Positions 1 through 10,637 of a DNA stretch of 64,000 nucleotides are shown in pieces. The position numbers were made by a program, and so were the translations under genes. The stretch's first letter is position 1, and each line of letters begins with the position of its first letter. Source of the stretch: Pseudo-nitzschia pungens (taxonomy: Eukaryota > Bacillariophyta > Bacillariophyceae > Bacillariales > Bacillariaceae); contig CM074764.1 in the NCBI GenBank assembly GCA_037355855.1, positions 1,054,001-1,118,000 of the forward strand, in the 5' to 3' direction. A model generated the notes under the pieces. It was given only the letters and a program-made list of their open reading frames with translations, was not told where the DNA came from and ran no database searches.

Positions 1-2043
1 TGTACTCGTTTTCGATTTCATCGGTGCCGGATTGTTCTTTTGTTTTGTTTCTTTGGCTTTGGCTTGAATCTCGTCCGCGGGTGATTTACATTCATTGGGA
101 TAGTTTCGCGCAATAACGTCACCAATCAAGATCAACTTGATCTGAGGGAGTGCTGTGCCACGGAATTTCTGCTTGGCAGTTCAGGATTTCCATCCCGGAT
201 CGAATTCTCGTAGTTCGTGGGTGGTCGGCATAGCATGTTTGCTGCCATTGGTATCGTCTTACCCATGCAACGACCATGCAACTGTTGTTGTTTTCTCAAT
301 CCAACAACATTGTCGAAGCAATACAGGATCGGAAGAAGCCGAACGTTTGTGATCACATCGACACCCGCACGATGGGAAACGCAACGTAACAATGAATCCT
401 ATTCTGGACGAATCGTTCTCTGGGCTTTTTCTGTCCCCAAGCTAGGAGGAGCGACAATTCATGTATTGCTGTCGCAATGGCTTTCATTTTGTGGTGGAAA
501 GTCGTGCCGAAGGAGCTTTCCTCTCGTGCTTCCCAAGCCTGCCGATCGTGTGTCGTTTCTTGATCAGCCCGAGGCCGCCGGTGCCCTTGCCAAAAAAATC
601 ATCTCAAACGTTTTCCGTTCCTGCCCCAAAGAATGACCGCGCATGGTATGTTATTTATTAGTAGTAAGTACGTACTCCTACACTAAACCATCGAAACTCA
701 ATGGAATGATGCACCGAGTGTTGTGTGGTACGTGCACCGTACCTGGTACGAATAAAAAATACTTCTAGTACCGTACTCGTAGTAATACCGGTGGGAGATA
801 AGACGATTGTTGCGAATTCGTAGGGTCTATTTTTCGTTCCTGAGCCGGGAAAAAAGTGACAGTTTCTGTTTCGATTTACTCCACCGGCGTGCACGGCCGG
901 CGGAAGCATTGATTGATTGTTTCCATCGCTGAACTCACGGACCGAGGTGGAATCCATCAGTCGTGTCGGTCGAGAGGAGGCGATGAAAAAAAAAAACTTA
1001 CGAACTTCGAAGTAAATAATAATAGGAGATGATAAGGTTAGCTCTACTTCGTAAGGTTAGTACTAATCTTACTTCGTAATACAGTAATGCAACGCAGTTC
1101 AACGCAATGCAACCCAATGCAAATCAATCTCCATCAATCGACGCAAACGGCGAGCCACGATCGCACACCTCCAGAGAACAGCCATCGTGTCTTGCAGCTG
1201 CATGTGCAACGGGAGAAGACGGTGGTTGGTGGAAGAAACTGTCTTACTCGTATCGTATGGAAGGAACGAACCAGATGACGTCGAGCCGAACCGCCAAACC
1301 AACGAATGACCATCTGCCACAACTTCGCGCGATGCGCGTCAGTTCCATCATACACGCAAATCCACGTGTACGTGGGGTATCGTTTTGTATCGTATCGTGT
1401 CGTAACCTTACGGTATGTTCTCTGCCAGCGGCAGCGGGAAGATAGCGATGGCGTGTGACGCGCGGAAGAGCGCGGTGCCATCGCCGGTTTGGAATGGTTT
1501 GGGTCGTTTTCTACCATTCTTCCTCGCCTTTGGAGGGTTCCTCCCGCACGCGACTGCGACGATTGCGTTCTATTCCAATCGCTCGGGGGAAGAATACGAC
1601 TGCTGGAACAAAACAAAGCACATGCAATACCGGTACATGTACTAATTTGACTTGAACACTCGGGAAATTGTTTGTGCGAAAGACATCGTGCCACACTTCA
1701 TAGCAAACTCCCATCAAGAGAGATAATCTTACGGTAAGGCCTTACGGTGTTTTCATTACAATTATTTCAAGTGACGTTTGGAGATTACAGGTAAGATTAC
1801 TTGTGCCGAAGAACGACCGTTCTTCGTCCTCGAAGACAAACACCAAACCGACAACAAAAACAAAATCCAAACCTTTTCGATTCGACATACACAAACCGAT
1901 CGTGAGCTCGTATAAGGATCCACTCTTACTCCCATTGCAGCAGAGGGAACGAAAATTCATCATTGGAATGCAACATCCATGACCAAAATTCTCACGAAGG
2001 GAACCAACGAGAAAATAGAATAGAATACAATTCAATTGTCACA
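1..2043. other. intergenic region without a recognisable gene
   Basis: No open reading frame here resembles a known family, and the longest ones (139 and 186 codons) have low-complexity, shadow-like translations. The stretch contains the short dispersed motifs seen in the rest of the window, for example TACTTCGTA near 1045-1080 and TACGGTAAGG near 1730-1745. The last 100-200 bases are probably the promoter and leader of the gene that starts at 2044. Confidence 0.5.
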
Positions 2044-4248
2044 ATGGCGAAGTCTACGATACCCACATCGGCCGTGGTCTTGCTTATCCTGGGACTCCTG
2101 CACGCCGGAAATCTGGTCGAATCCTTCTCGTCACCAACGCGGACGACGCAAGCGATTCCTCCGTCGTGCGCAACCTCAAGCACATCGACGCAATCCTTTG
2201 CCAACAGTCGACCGCTCCACCATTTCGCTGTGGCTTCGAGATCGAGATCGTCGTCGGCCCTCGGAGTGGCTGCGGAAATGGAGGAACAAACCGAGGAAGA
2301 GACCTCTGGAGACGGAGAGGAAGGTGGGCTTCCCGAGTTTGGAGCCGACGGGGTCTGGCACATTACCAACGAGGCCGAATACAAGTAAGTTGGTTCGCTT
2401 TGATACCACCATCGGAAAAAAACGTCGCAATTAGATCGGTTCGGTTCCACCTGTCGTTGTTGTATTGTTTGGTTCGTGGGCAGAGTTTTTATATCGAGGC
2501 TTACCGAATTGCTTTCGCTTGGCGACTGAATCATCAGGGCTCTGCTGGACAATAACAAGGACAAATTGATAGTATTGAAGGTCTTCGCACCGTGGTGCAA
2601 AGCTTGCAAGGGACTCGCACCCAAATTCCAGAGATTGGTCAATGACGAAACGTACAAGACCTTGCCAGTCGTGTGGGCCGATCTCAACATTCAGGGCAAC
2701 AAGGATTTTGTCAAATCCATTGGTGTATTGGCCCTTCCAACCGTTCAGCTCTATGCAGGAGATGGACTCAAAGTGGATACGTTTCCCTGCGGTCCCTCCA
2801 AGGTTCCGACCTTGAAACGAAAGCTGGTCAAACTCGTTAACGACCATGTCGATGCCAAGACGCGATTGCTGAAATCCACCGTGGCGCCTGCCGTCGAAGC
2901 ATCCAATGCCACCGCGGTGTCCAACGCAACCGCAACCGTTCCGACCGGTGTTGCTGCTGCTGTCAAGTCCGCCGCCAGCGAGACAGAACAAGAAGAAACC
3001 GTCGAGGACGTTATCGAGCGCGAACGACCGTTCTTGCGAAAGGTCAAGTACCTCTCGGACATGTTGGAATCGGAATACGAAGAATTGTTGACCAAGGCCA
3101 CCTTGCTCACGTTCGAGGCCGGATCGATTGTCATGCGAGAAGGCAATGTTGGCAGAACCTTTTACATCATTTTGGAGGGAGAAGTTGAGATTTGCCAGAG
3201 AACATCCTTCGAGGATCCTCTGACTACGCCTCCGTCCTACCTTGGAACCGTTATCAACCAGTTTACCCACAAGGGAGATTTCTTTGGAGAGCGTGCCCTC
3301 ATTACGGGAGAACCCCGCGCCGCCAGTATTCGGGCCAGTTCTAGAACAAAGTGCCTCGCTTTTGACAAGGGATCCTTCCCCAAGTCGAGCATATTGAGCG
3401 GATTCTCTACGGCGATTTCTCCCGAAGACAAGCAACAAGAGATCGATAACATCAATGACAAGTACGGTGTCGCCTTTGACGATATGAAAGACATCAATGA
3501 AAAGCAATACCGGGAATCCCTCGTCGCCTCTCAGGTCCGAGGAAGCCCCAACACGCCTCGGCCCATTGCTGGTGTCGACACTGAGGAGGAGGAAGAACAG
3601 CGACCAAAGCCCGTTATGGACGATCCCAGCGCTCTCGGAGTCGGTACCGAAACGATGGTGAATCTTTTGATCCGTCTCAAGTTGATTCGTTCCATTACTC
3701 GATGCTTCGACTACACCGTCAAATACAAGCTTAAATTCGGGGACCCCGGATCGAGACGACGCCGCAACATTCTGGTCAGCAAGTTGCAGCCCATGCAACG
3801 AACCTACATTGAGGATGCCTTCAAGCTCATCGACGAAGACGGTTCGGAGGAAATCAACCTCATGGAATTACGAAGGGTCATGGATTCCGTTGGTGAAAGC
3901 AAGTCCGATGCCGAACTCCTGAACGTCATCGATACGTCGCGCAAGTCCTCGTACGCACCCTGGCAGGAAAACAAACCCAGCAACCAGTACAAGATCATTA
4001 CCAAGGAAGACTTCTTCGGTCTCATGGCAGAATCAGAGACCTACCAATTGTTCATTGATACCTTTAAAACACTCGATCCCAATGATTCCGGTTTCGTCCG
4101 GGCCCGAGATCTCGACGCCATTTTGTGCGGTGTCCGAGATTTGATCAGTGATGATCGCAAGTCCATCATCGACGTGGAGGACGACGAAATGATGGTCGAC
4201 TACGAACAATTCTCCAGAATGCTTTTGGGAACGGCACTCAACTCATAG
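2044..4248 (+). CDS. Thioredoxin / cyclic-nucleotide-binding / EF-hand fusion protein with a plastid-type presequence
   Basis: Two exons (2044-2384, 2538-4248) encode about 683 residues. The N-terminus is a signal peptide (hydrophobic residues about 9-20) ending VES-FSS, with F at the expected ASAFAP-like site, so import into the complex plastid is plausible. A thioredoxin fold follows with the redox motif WCKAC at 133-137 and a cis-Pro segment (LALPTVQLY). A cAMP/cGMP-binding domain covers about 290-400, with the phosphate-binding cassette GDFFGERALITGEPRAAS at 360-377; the FGE and PRAAS elements are those of PKA-type sites. A canonical EF-hand loop lies at 546-557 (DEDGSEEINLME) and a weaker one at 627-638 ending in D. 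The ATG at 2044 is chosen because it begins the signal peptide. The gene may couple redox, cyclic nucleotide and calcium signals; that role is inference. Confidence 0.88.
2385..2537 (+). other. intron of the thioredoxin/CNB/EF-hand gene
   Basis: The donor is GTAAGT at 2385 and the acceptor is ATCAG ending at 2537, giving 153 nt. Splicing restores a lysine codon split 2+1 and joins the presequence exon in frame to the thioredoxin exon (KALLDNNKDK...). Unspliced reading meets a TAA at 2386-2388. Confidence 0.88.
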
Positions 4249-5439
4249 TAACAAAAAAATTATGTGCACGCGAAGCAATACATACCACGCCCACACACGC
4301 ACAGACATATCGACCACCCAACAACACTCACCACCGCCAAACGACCAACACAATACACCACTCAACAATATCCAAGTCCATTCCTACCAGACGGAGTAGA
4401 ATGGACGGAGACCTGCGAAACCAAAGGACCCATGCGACGCGACTGTATCAGTCTTTGCAACTTTTGGCCAGCCCCCAAAATACAACTCTACAATACTCTT
4501 TACTATCATACAATGCGTTTACTCTTAAACTAAGCTGTGTATGCCATTGCATACGGTGTTGCTCAATCAATAAATCCAAACCACCTCAATTCAGTACGTA
4601 GTATTAAGACTGCATTCCCTTCCGGACGCCAAAGGTGTTCAACAAGTGCTTGGCACAGGGGAAGTGGGGTTGATCTTCCATTGCGATCCGATCCGATCCG
4701 ACCAGCGGTTGGATGCATCACGGGGTTTCGTTTCGACCTCTGAGGGATGCGGCTACTGCTAGTTATTCCGTACGGTAATCTTACGAAACCTACAAACATG
4801 ACAACTCATAGTTCATGGTATTGAGAACACAAATCAATCAATCAAAATCTTGTGCCATTCACGACTGTCTGCTACACTAATTATTCTCAAAATGACGCGA
4901 ACTGCGATAGCTACATCTACGTCCGGTCCCGTCCCGTAGCTCTACCCAAAGGTTTCCCGCGAACAAGTGCTAAAGCAATATCGCAGGGTACCAAAAAAAT
5001 GATTCGCAGCACCAAAAGAGGCACAATTGGCGGTGAGGGGAAGGAATTTTCTCAATGCGAAGGGAAGGAAGGAATGAATCATCTCAAAAATCATCTCTCA
5101 AAAGAGCATTGTTTGTGATAAAACGAAGTTGACGCTTCCAACTTCTCGTCGCGGATGATCCAGACTAGCGTTCTTGTCTATTACTGTACTTCGTATTATT
5201 GTTTAACAAAGCAGTTTAAAGCGACATTGCTCGTGGAATTCATTCGGGGCTTATTTGCTTTTGCCGCTGAAACGATACAAACTAAGGAAAGTAATTTCTG
5301 GGTACAGTACGTATCATCGAAGGGGTGTTACCGGAACGAAGTACAAAGTATCACCATCATGGATTCTGGATTCCGATTTGGGGGGATATCGAGGAGTGAA
5401 TAGCAGAAGAGTGCCGCTTTGGAACAGAAACAATAGTAG

Positions 5440-6130
5440 TACAGCAGTACGTATGGTCAACCTTACCGGTACTACTAGTAACATTGGTTTCAAAAGAATC
5501 GTAGCTACTAGTACTACTACTAGTAGTAGTATAGCTAACCTTATCCACAATAAGAACCTGCTCAGATTGGGCGACGTTCTTTCAGGTTGAACGACTTCTT
5601 CGCTGGACTACTACTAGTACTAGTATGTGGCACACAAAGCACCATATCCTCTTCAGAACAAGAAGAAGCACCAAGAAGAAGATGATGATGTTCGAAGCTT
5701 TAGCTTTTGGGTCGTTCTTCCTACTACTAGTAGTAGTAAGGTAGCAAGAAGAAGAACCTCTACTAGTAGATTGTATTTGCTTTTGTCTCCATCTTAGTAG
5801 TAGTAGTACTAGTACTGCTGCTACTAGCAGGTGAAATTTCACAATTCAAAATCTTTCATCAGAAGATGAAGGAGAACAAGTAGTGGTACTACTAGCACTA
5901 GTAGTGGCCTTGATCATGTGCTTGGTTGTGGTGCTTGTGCTGCGACTACAAGAACAAGAATCCTCTTGCACAGTTTCAGATCCTGCAACCAACATCGACT
6001 AGTACTAGTTAGTGGTACTAGTACTAGTAGTGCTAGATTCCAGTGTAGTAATGAAGTATTTTGCTCCTGCAAGGAACCAGTGCGTACATACTATCACCAT
6101 TATTACAACTATCAGCTACTAGAAGTAGTA
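5440..6130. repeat. cluster of ACTAGTAGTACT trinucleotide-type tracts
   Basis: At least six blocks made of TAC, TAG and AGT triplets switch strand sense at the palindromes ACTAGT and AGTACT, for example near 5500-5535, 5605-5640, 5725-5745, 5795-5830, 5885-5910 and 6000-6030. They are separated by 40-100 bp of less repetitive sequence. Similar tracts recur elsewhere in the window. Confidence 0.75.
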
Positions 6131-6408
6131 TCAATATGCAGTTGGCAAATGTGAAAAAAGATGTTGGTGGTGGTATCATTGTTGTTTCTGTTTTGACAGA
6201 GAGGAAAGTACTAGTAGATCTTCGCCCACTGCATGCACCTGCAATACCGTACTAAATTAAAAACGAAGTAAGGCACTGCTCACGTCATTTTTTTCAATTC
6301 CTCTTGGGACGAAACTAAACCTGAAATCGTCCCGTCGAGACTTTCCGGTGAAAAAGTCATCGAAGAAGGAATCCTTCAGCTCCTCCAGCTTATAAGATCC
6401 TCCTGTAC

Positions 6409-6438
6409 ACGCACACACACACGCACACACACACACAA
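6409..6438. repeat. CA dinucleotide microsatellite
   Basis: An imperfect (AC)n run with two CG interruptions, about 30 bp long. Confidence 0.85.
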
Positions 6439-6552
6439 ACATTTTCCGTCTGGAAAGAGGTCAAGGCGGACCTCTCTCGTGGTGCAATGATTCATTCATA
6501 GCTCCCCCACCCGACACTAATCTTACTCGGATCCGATTTCATTTTCATTGTC

Positions 6553-6584
6553 ATCGATCGATCGATCGATCGATTGATTGATTC
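6553..6584. repeat. GATC/GATT tetranucleotide array upstream of a gene
   Basis: About five ATCG units followed by three GATT units, ending 50 bp before the start codon at 6635. Comparable arrays precede several other genes in the window. Confidence 0.8.
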
Positions 6585-6634
6585 ACTAATTCTACCAGGT
6601 ATCCTCTGCGCACAAATTCTATTCCAACAAGATC

Positions 6635-7861
6635 ATGACCAGCCACGGAACGAGCCACCCAAACGTGGTTCCTGTTGACGACACCAAGGATTGCGATGAT
6701 TCTCAGAATCCCCACGACGAGACTCTTCTCAATTCTTCGACTTGCGGAAGGAATCTCGACTCGGAGGAGAACCAAAGCCTGAGCACCTACTTTCCGAAGG
6801 TCCAAAATCACCCCACGGCGCAAACCGATCCGAGCGGTCCCTCTTCCAAGCGCAGTGCCCGAAAGGACCCGTGCGCGAAGCAGTCGGATCGGAAACCCCC
6901 CGGCTTTGCCTCTCCGCCACCAACCTTCTCCGGTTCTCGGGACGAAACAGAGACCGATTTGCCCCGAGACAAAACAAACCCGAATGTGGCACTCCTGCTG
7001 GGCGCCCCCACCGAAGACTATGGAAGCACCAACGTGCTCGGCATGGATTGGAGATCGGGAGCCCCGTCCCAAGACCCACGGATTCCGAACCCGCAGCGGC
7101 CGCCGCAACCTCCTATTGCCAGGCCAACCACCGCGAGCAGCGGTCAGTTTTCCGATGCTTTGACACATAGCAACGACTACGACTACGAAGACTTGTCGGG
7201 AATGATCACCTCGGTGAGCTTCTTTGACAACACGGAAGTATCTTCGCTGACTCCTGGTCTCGCGGGTCACCACCTAGTACTACAACAACAACCTCCGATC
7301 GGGCCCGCTCCCGTCACGGTCGCCAGCAATCTCAGCACGGACGACGAAGGTTCTCTTCCTTCTGCTGCTGCTGCGAAAAGCGTGAGATTCCTTTCTTCCG
7401 CCAACTTTCGATCCGGAAATCCCCGGTCGATCCTCAACGAGCGGTATCAAAAGAAGTACGGTCGCTCCTTTACGAAACGGGACTTTTGCTCGATTCGGGA
7501 CGCCAGGGAGGGGGACCACATTCCGACGTTCACCTCGGTCTTTGTCTGCCCCGAGACGGGCGAAACCTTCCTCAGCGGTGATCTCCTGTCGGCGGACGTG
7601 GTCGTGCAGCGGGACGGGATGAACTGGTACCGGAAGAAAGCCGTTGCCGAGTTTGCCGCGGCCGGAAGGGCCGAGGACACCCTCCGGTTCCGCTCCGGAG
7701 AGACTTCCGGAGACGATTCGAGCGACAGCTTTTGCAGCGAGACTCCGATTGCGCTGTTTGGCAAACATCGGGGGGAGCTGTCGGCCTTTCTCGATTCCGA
7801 AGCCTGCGGTTCGCGAAGCAAGCAGCACGTTCGAGAGTTGCTCGGGAAGCACGGCGCCTAG
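6635..7861 (+). CDS. Hypothetical protein with a C-terminal dsRNA-binding-like stretch
   Basis: A single uninterrupted reading frame of 408 residues runs from ATG 6635 to TAG. The first ~220 residues are polar and low complexity (S, P, T, D, E rich), with no signal peptide or membrane segment. The compact part is about 280-350: a segment beginning YGRSFTKRDF, then IPTFTSVFVCPETGETF, and finally WYRKKAVAEFAAAGRAEDTL. The spacing and the closing basic, alanine-rich helix recall a double-stranded RNA-binding motif (P-x-[FY]...F...KK.A...AA..AL). That resemblance is suggestive only, and RNA binding is inference. A strong hairpin lies about 75 bp past the stop codon. Confidence 0.72.
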   Translation: MTSHGTSHPNVVPVDDTKDCDDSQNPHDETLLNSSTCGRNLDSEENQSLSTYFPKVQNHPTAQTDPSGPSSKRSARKDPCAKQSDRKPPGFASPPPTFSGSRDETETDLPRDKTNPNVALLLGAPTEDYGSTNVLGMDWRSGAPSQDPRIPNPQRPPQPPIARPTTASSGQFSDALTHSNDYDYEDLSGMITSVSFFDNTEVSSLTPGLAGHHLVLQQQPPIGPAPVTVASNLSTDDEGSLPSAAAAKSVRFLSSANFRSGNPRSILNERYQKKYGRSFTKRDFCSIRDAREGDHIPTFTSVFVCPETGETFLSGDLLSADVVVQRDGMNWYRKKAVAEFAAAGRAEDTLRFRSGETSGDDSSDSFCSETPIALFGKHRGELSAFLDSEACGSRSKQHVRELLGKHGA

Positions 7862-8333
7862 AGCGCTCTTGACACCGCCGCGACACGACACGACACCGGT
7901 CCACCATCAAGCGCAAAACGAAAAGCCCATTGGCGGAACACTCTGGCGAAGTGATACGATTCGAATGTCACGGAATCGTATGACTTCGCCAGTGTTTTCT
8001 CTCCAAATCACAAGTAGTAACGAGAAGGAAAGATTCAAAAACGAAACAAGAAGAATCTTCTGTCTCGAGTACAAATTCATATCATAGCACCAAGCTACGA
8101 CCCGATAGTAATCGATTGATTGACACGATGGAAGGCACATAATCGGCTCGTACCATTCTGGTGTTGCATCGAGCGGTCACTTCAATTGTCCGTAGAAGCA
8201 GAGTGCATCGGAGGATAAAAGACAATATCCATCCCGGCATTTCCGAAAGAGTGCACTGGTGATAAAAAATTGATGTCCCTATATTACCATTATACGTCTA
8301 GTTGCTGGCAGTCCTTTTTACTACACACGAAGT
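7862..8333. other. intergenic region between convergent genes
   Basis: The region lies between the 3' end of the plus-strand gene at 6635 and the 3' end of the minus-strand gene at 8334. Apart from the hairpin at 7937-7996 nothing else is recognised. Confidence 0.6.
7937..7996. other. long perfect-like hairpin in a 3' flank
   Basis: The left arm starts AACACTCTGGCGAAGTG and the right arm ends ACTTCGCCAGTGTT. The arms pair over about 24 positions with one 2-nt bulge and one mismatch, around a 10-nt loop. It lies about 75 bp after the stop of the upstream gene. It could be a small foldback repeat or a structured 3' UTR/small-RNA precursor. Confidence 0.75.
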
Positions 8334-10637
8334 CTACCTGCTATTTTTTGGGTTGTTCGAGGAGTTGGTCTTGGCACCGCTGCTATCGGCGGCCGAGCCT
8401 CCCTCTCGTTGCTCCGGCCGAGTTTTGTCAAAGACGATTCCGTTCTCGGTATTCCTCAAACCCAATTTTCTCGCCTGCTTGGCCCAGTAGGCCCGTCCGG
8501 CACCCGTCGAGACGCCCCGGGTGGCAATCAAATTCGCAAACTCACGCCGGAGGGCTTCCCCCATCAGGGGGCATTCACCGGTCTGCAAATGCGTCGAGTT
8601 CATGTTCTGAGCGGCCTGGTAAAAACCCTCCACGGCCCGGGGAAAGTAGACGCTCCCGCGCTTGCGCCGACAGACGGGCAGCACCTTGCAGTGGCGGCAC
8701 CGAATCCCGATCTGGCCCAGCTGGACCGGCTTGTTTCGGCCGCGCGTGTGCGTCGATGTGTCTTCTTCTCCGGCCCGGAAGACTTCGATCTGGTATCGGA
8801 GCAAAGTCTGGTGGGAAGACAGCTGCATGTGATCCATAGGCACGACCAGCAGGGTTGGCAGGTCCCGCGCTCGTCCATCGGGATCGCGATCGATAAAGGC
8901 GTCGGCGGGCTTGCCCACGGTGGAATCCCGGACGGTGTTGGACACCTCGGCGGCGGCCGCCAGTCGTTGCTGTTCGTAAATGAGGTCCGAGGCACTCGGA
9001 TGGAGGGATACATTGCTGTTGCCCAGTTGCATTCCCGGTTTGGCACCGGATACGTTGGACACGTGTCGGGGAACCCCAATCATGCCCGAGAGTCCGTTGA
9101 CGTTGTTTCCGGACAAGCCGCCCAAGAACCCGAGGCCGGACATCTGACTCGACGGGATCCCCATGCCCGACAATTGGGACGCCAATGCCGAAGACGAGGA
9201 GGTGGACGACAGAGACGAGGGCACCAGGGCTGACGAGAGGGCGCTTGCATTGCTTCCGCCACCGAGGCTCTGACTGGACTGGCTCTTCTGCCGATTCTTG
9301 GGCAGGAGCATCTGCATGATGGATATCGAGTCCATGCTGGAAACAGCCGGAACCAGAGAGGGCGGGAGAGGTATTCCGTCGCTGTCTAGGGTCTGTTGCT
9401 GTTGTTGATTTTGTTGCAACAGCTGGCGAGAGGCCATCATCTGCTGGATTTGTGCGGTGGAAAGACTGCCGAGGCTAGAGAGACTGCCGAGACTTCCGCT
9501 ACCACCGCCGCTTCCGTTCTTGGCGCTGTTCTTTGCCATAAAGTTTCTCACGGCAGCCTCCTCGAGGACGGGAGAAAGCTTGTTCCGCTGCTTGTCGGCG
9601 TTCATGCCATTCGAGCTGTTGCCTAGGCTGTCGTTATTGCTGAGGTGCTTCTGAACCTGCTGTTGCCGTTGCTGTTGTTGGAGTGCCTTGATTTGTGCCT
9701 CCAGTGCCGCGCTCGAGTTGGCTCCCCCCAGAGACGACAGGGAATTGGCAGCGCCGTTTTGCTGCAATTGCTGCTGCTGTTGCTGGAGCATGAGTTGCAG
9801 AATGGCGTTTTCGCGAATGATGTTCTCCCGCGAAGCGGAGAGCTGCGATCCCGATCCTCCCGACGGCGACGACGACGTGAGGCGTTGCATTTCTTCCAAT
9901 TGCTTGCGTTGCTGCATTTGTTGCATTTCTTGCAGCTGTTGTTTTCGGAGCAACTGCTCGATCTGAGCGAGGTTGTTGCCTCCGGAACCGCCGAGGCCGG
10001 ACAGGCTGCTGCCGAGGTTGCCACCGCCCTGCAACGAGAGCAGATTTCCGAACCCCGAGAGGCTCGATGCATTTCCCGCTCCCAACGCGGAACCGTACGA
10101 TGCCTTTTTGTTGGCGCTGTCGGACGAGTCGTCCATCAACAGGTCTCGGGATCGTTTCTTGGCAGATTCGGCCGCCTTTTCTTGTTGCTGCTCCTCCTGA
10201 ATTCGTTGCCGCATCTGCGCCAGCAGAGCCACGGAATGGAGGGAATCGTTCTGATTGACGTCCGCCGCCTCGGCCAATTCGGACGGAGACAACAACGGAA
10301 TCGAGCTCGGCGTAGACGAGGAGGAGAGCCCCCACAGTGCGTGGGAGCCGAGCGACGAGGAGGGCGTCATGGACGATCGCAATCCGACGCTGGAGAGACT
10401 CCCGTTCCTCGACAGGGACGTGCTTGGAGGGAAATCAGGGTGCAACATGGAGCCACTGAGACTGCTGCTGCCGCCGGTCAAGAGTCCGAGCGCAGTCGTA
10501 GCAGCGGCCACCGCAGCTGGAGAGGAGGAAGAACCGTTGGCGGCAGCGGAAAGGGCTCCCAATCCACCACTAGCGGAACGATTGGAAATACTGTTCTCGG
10601 GGCTGTCTCCCGATGAGGTGCGTCTCTGCATTGTCAT
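8334..10637 (-). CDS. Poly-Q protein with a conserved CxxC (putative zinc-binding) domain
   Basis: One open frame of 767 residues runs from ATG at 10637 to TAG. Residues 1-530 are low complexity: serine, glycine and alanine with several glutamine runs. The folded part is at about 590-740. It contains a LLRYQIEVF segment, then GIRCRHC (C647 and C650), a further Cys at about 656, GSVYFPRAVEGFYQAAQNMN and a later H...C pair. From memory, this arrangement recurs in many diatom proteins of unknown function; the Cys/His pattern suggests a zinc site. After it comes a basic YWAKQARKLGL segment. The poly-Q arms resemble those of transcription cofactors, so a nuclear role is possible but unproven. No signal peptide is visible. 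Confidence 0.83.
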   Translation of the reverse strand: MTMQRRTSSGDSPENSISNRSASGGLGALSAAANGSSSSPAAVAAATTALGLLTGGSSSLSGSMLHPDFPPSTSLSRNGSLSSVGLRSSMTPSSSLGSHALWGLSSSSTPSSIPLLSPSELAEAADVNQNDSLHSVALLAQMRQRIQEEQQQEKAAESAKKRSRDLLMDDSSDSANKKASYGSALGAGNASSLSGFGNLLSLQGGGNLGSSLSGLGGSGGNNLAQIEQLLRKQQLQEMQQMQQRKQLEEMQRLTSSSPSGGSGSQLSASRENIIRENAILQLMLQQQQQQLQQNGAANSLSSLGGANSSAALEAQIKALQQQQRQQQVQKHLSNNDSLGNSSNGMNADKQRNKLSPVLEEAAVRNFMAKNSAKNGSGGGSGSLGSLSSLGSLSTAQIQQMMASRQLLQQNQQQQQTLDSDGIPLPPSLVPAVSSMDSISIMQMLLPKNRQKSQSSQSLGGGSNASALSSALVPSSLSSTSSSSALASQLSGMGIPSSQMSGLGFLGGLSGNNVNGLSGMIGVPRHVSNVSGAKPGMQLGNSNVSLHPSASDLIYEQQRLAAAAEVSNTVRDSTVGKPADAFIDRDPDGRARDLPTLLVVPMDHMQLSSHQTLLRYQIEVFRAGEEDTSTHTRGRNKPVQLGQIGIRCRHCKVLPVCRRKRGSVYFPRAVEGFYQAAQNMNSTHLQTGECPLMGEALRREFANLIATRGVSTGAGRAYWAKQARKLGLRNTENGIVFDKTRPEQREGGSAADSSGAKTNSSNNPKNSR

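Larger units (their letters stand above)
4249..6634. other. intergenic region rich in simple repeats
   Basis: No gene is recognised. A possible polyadenylation hexamer AATAAA lies at 4569-4574, about 320 nt past the upstream stop. From about 5440 to 6130 the sequence is dominated by ACTAGT/AGTACT tracts, at 6409-6438 there is a CA repeat, and just before the next gene there is a GATC array. Confidence 0.5.

Noticed and set aside
217..636. 139-codon frame near the window start
   Set aside because: No recognisable domain or neighbour support; composition like random intergenic DNA.
2431..3798. 455-codon open frame antisense to the thioredoxin/CNB/EF-hand gene
   Set aside because: Shadow of a clear sense gene with recognised domains.
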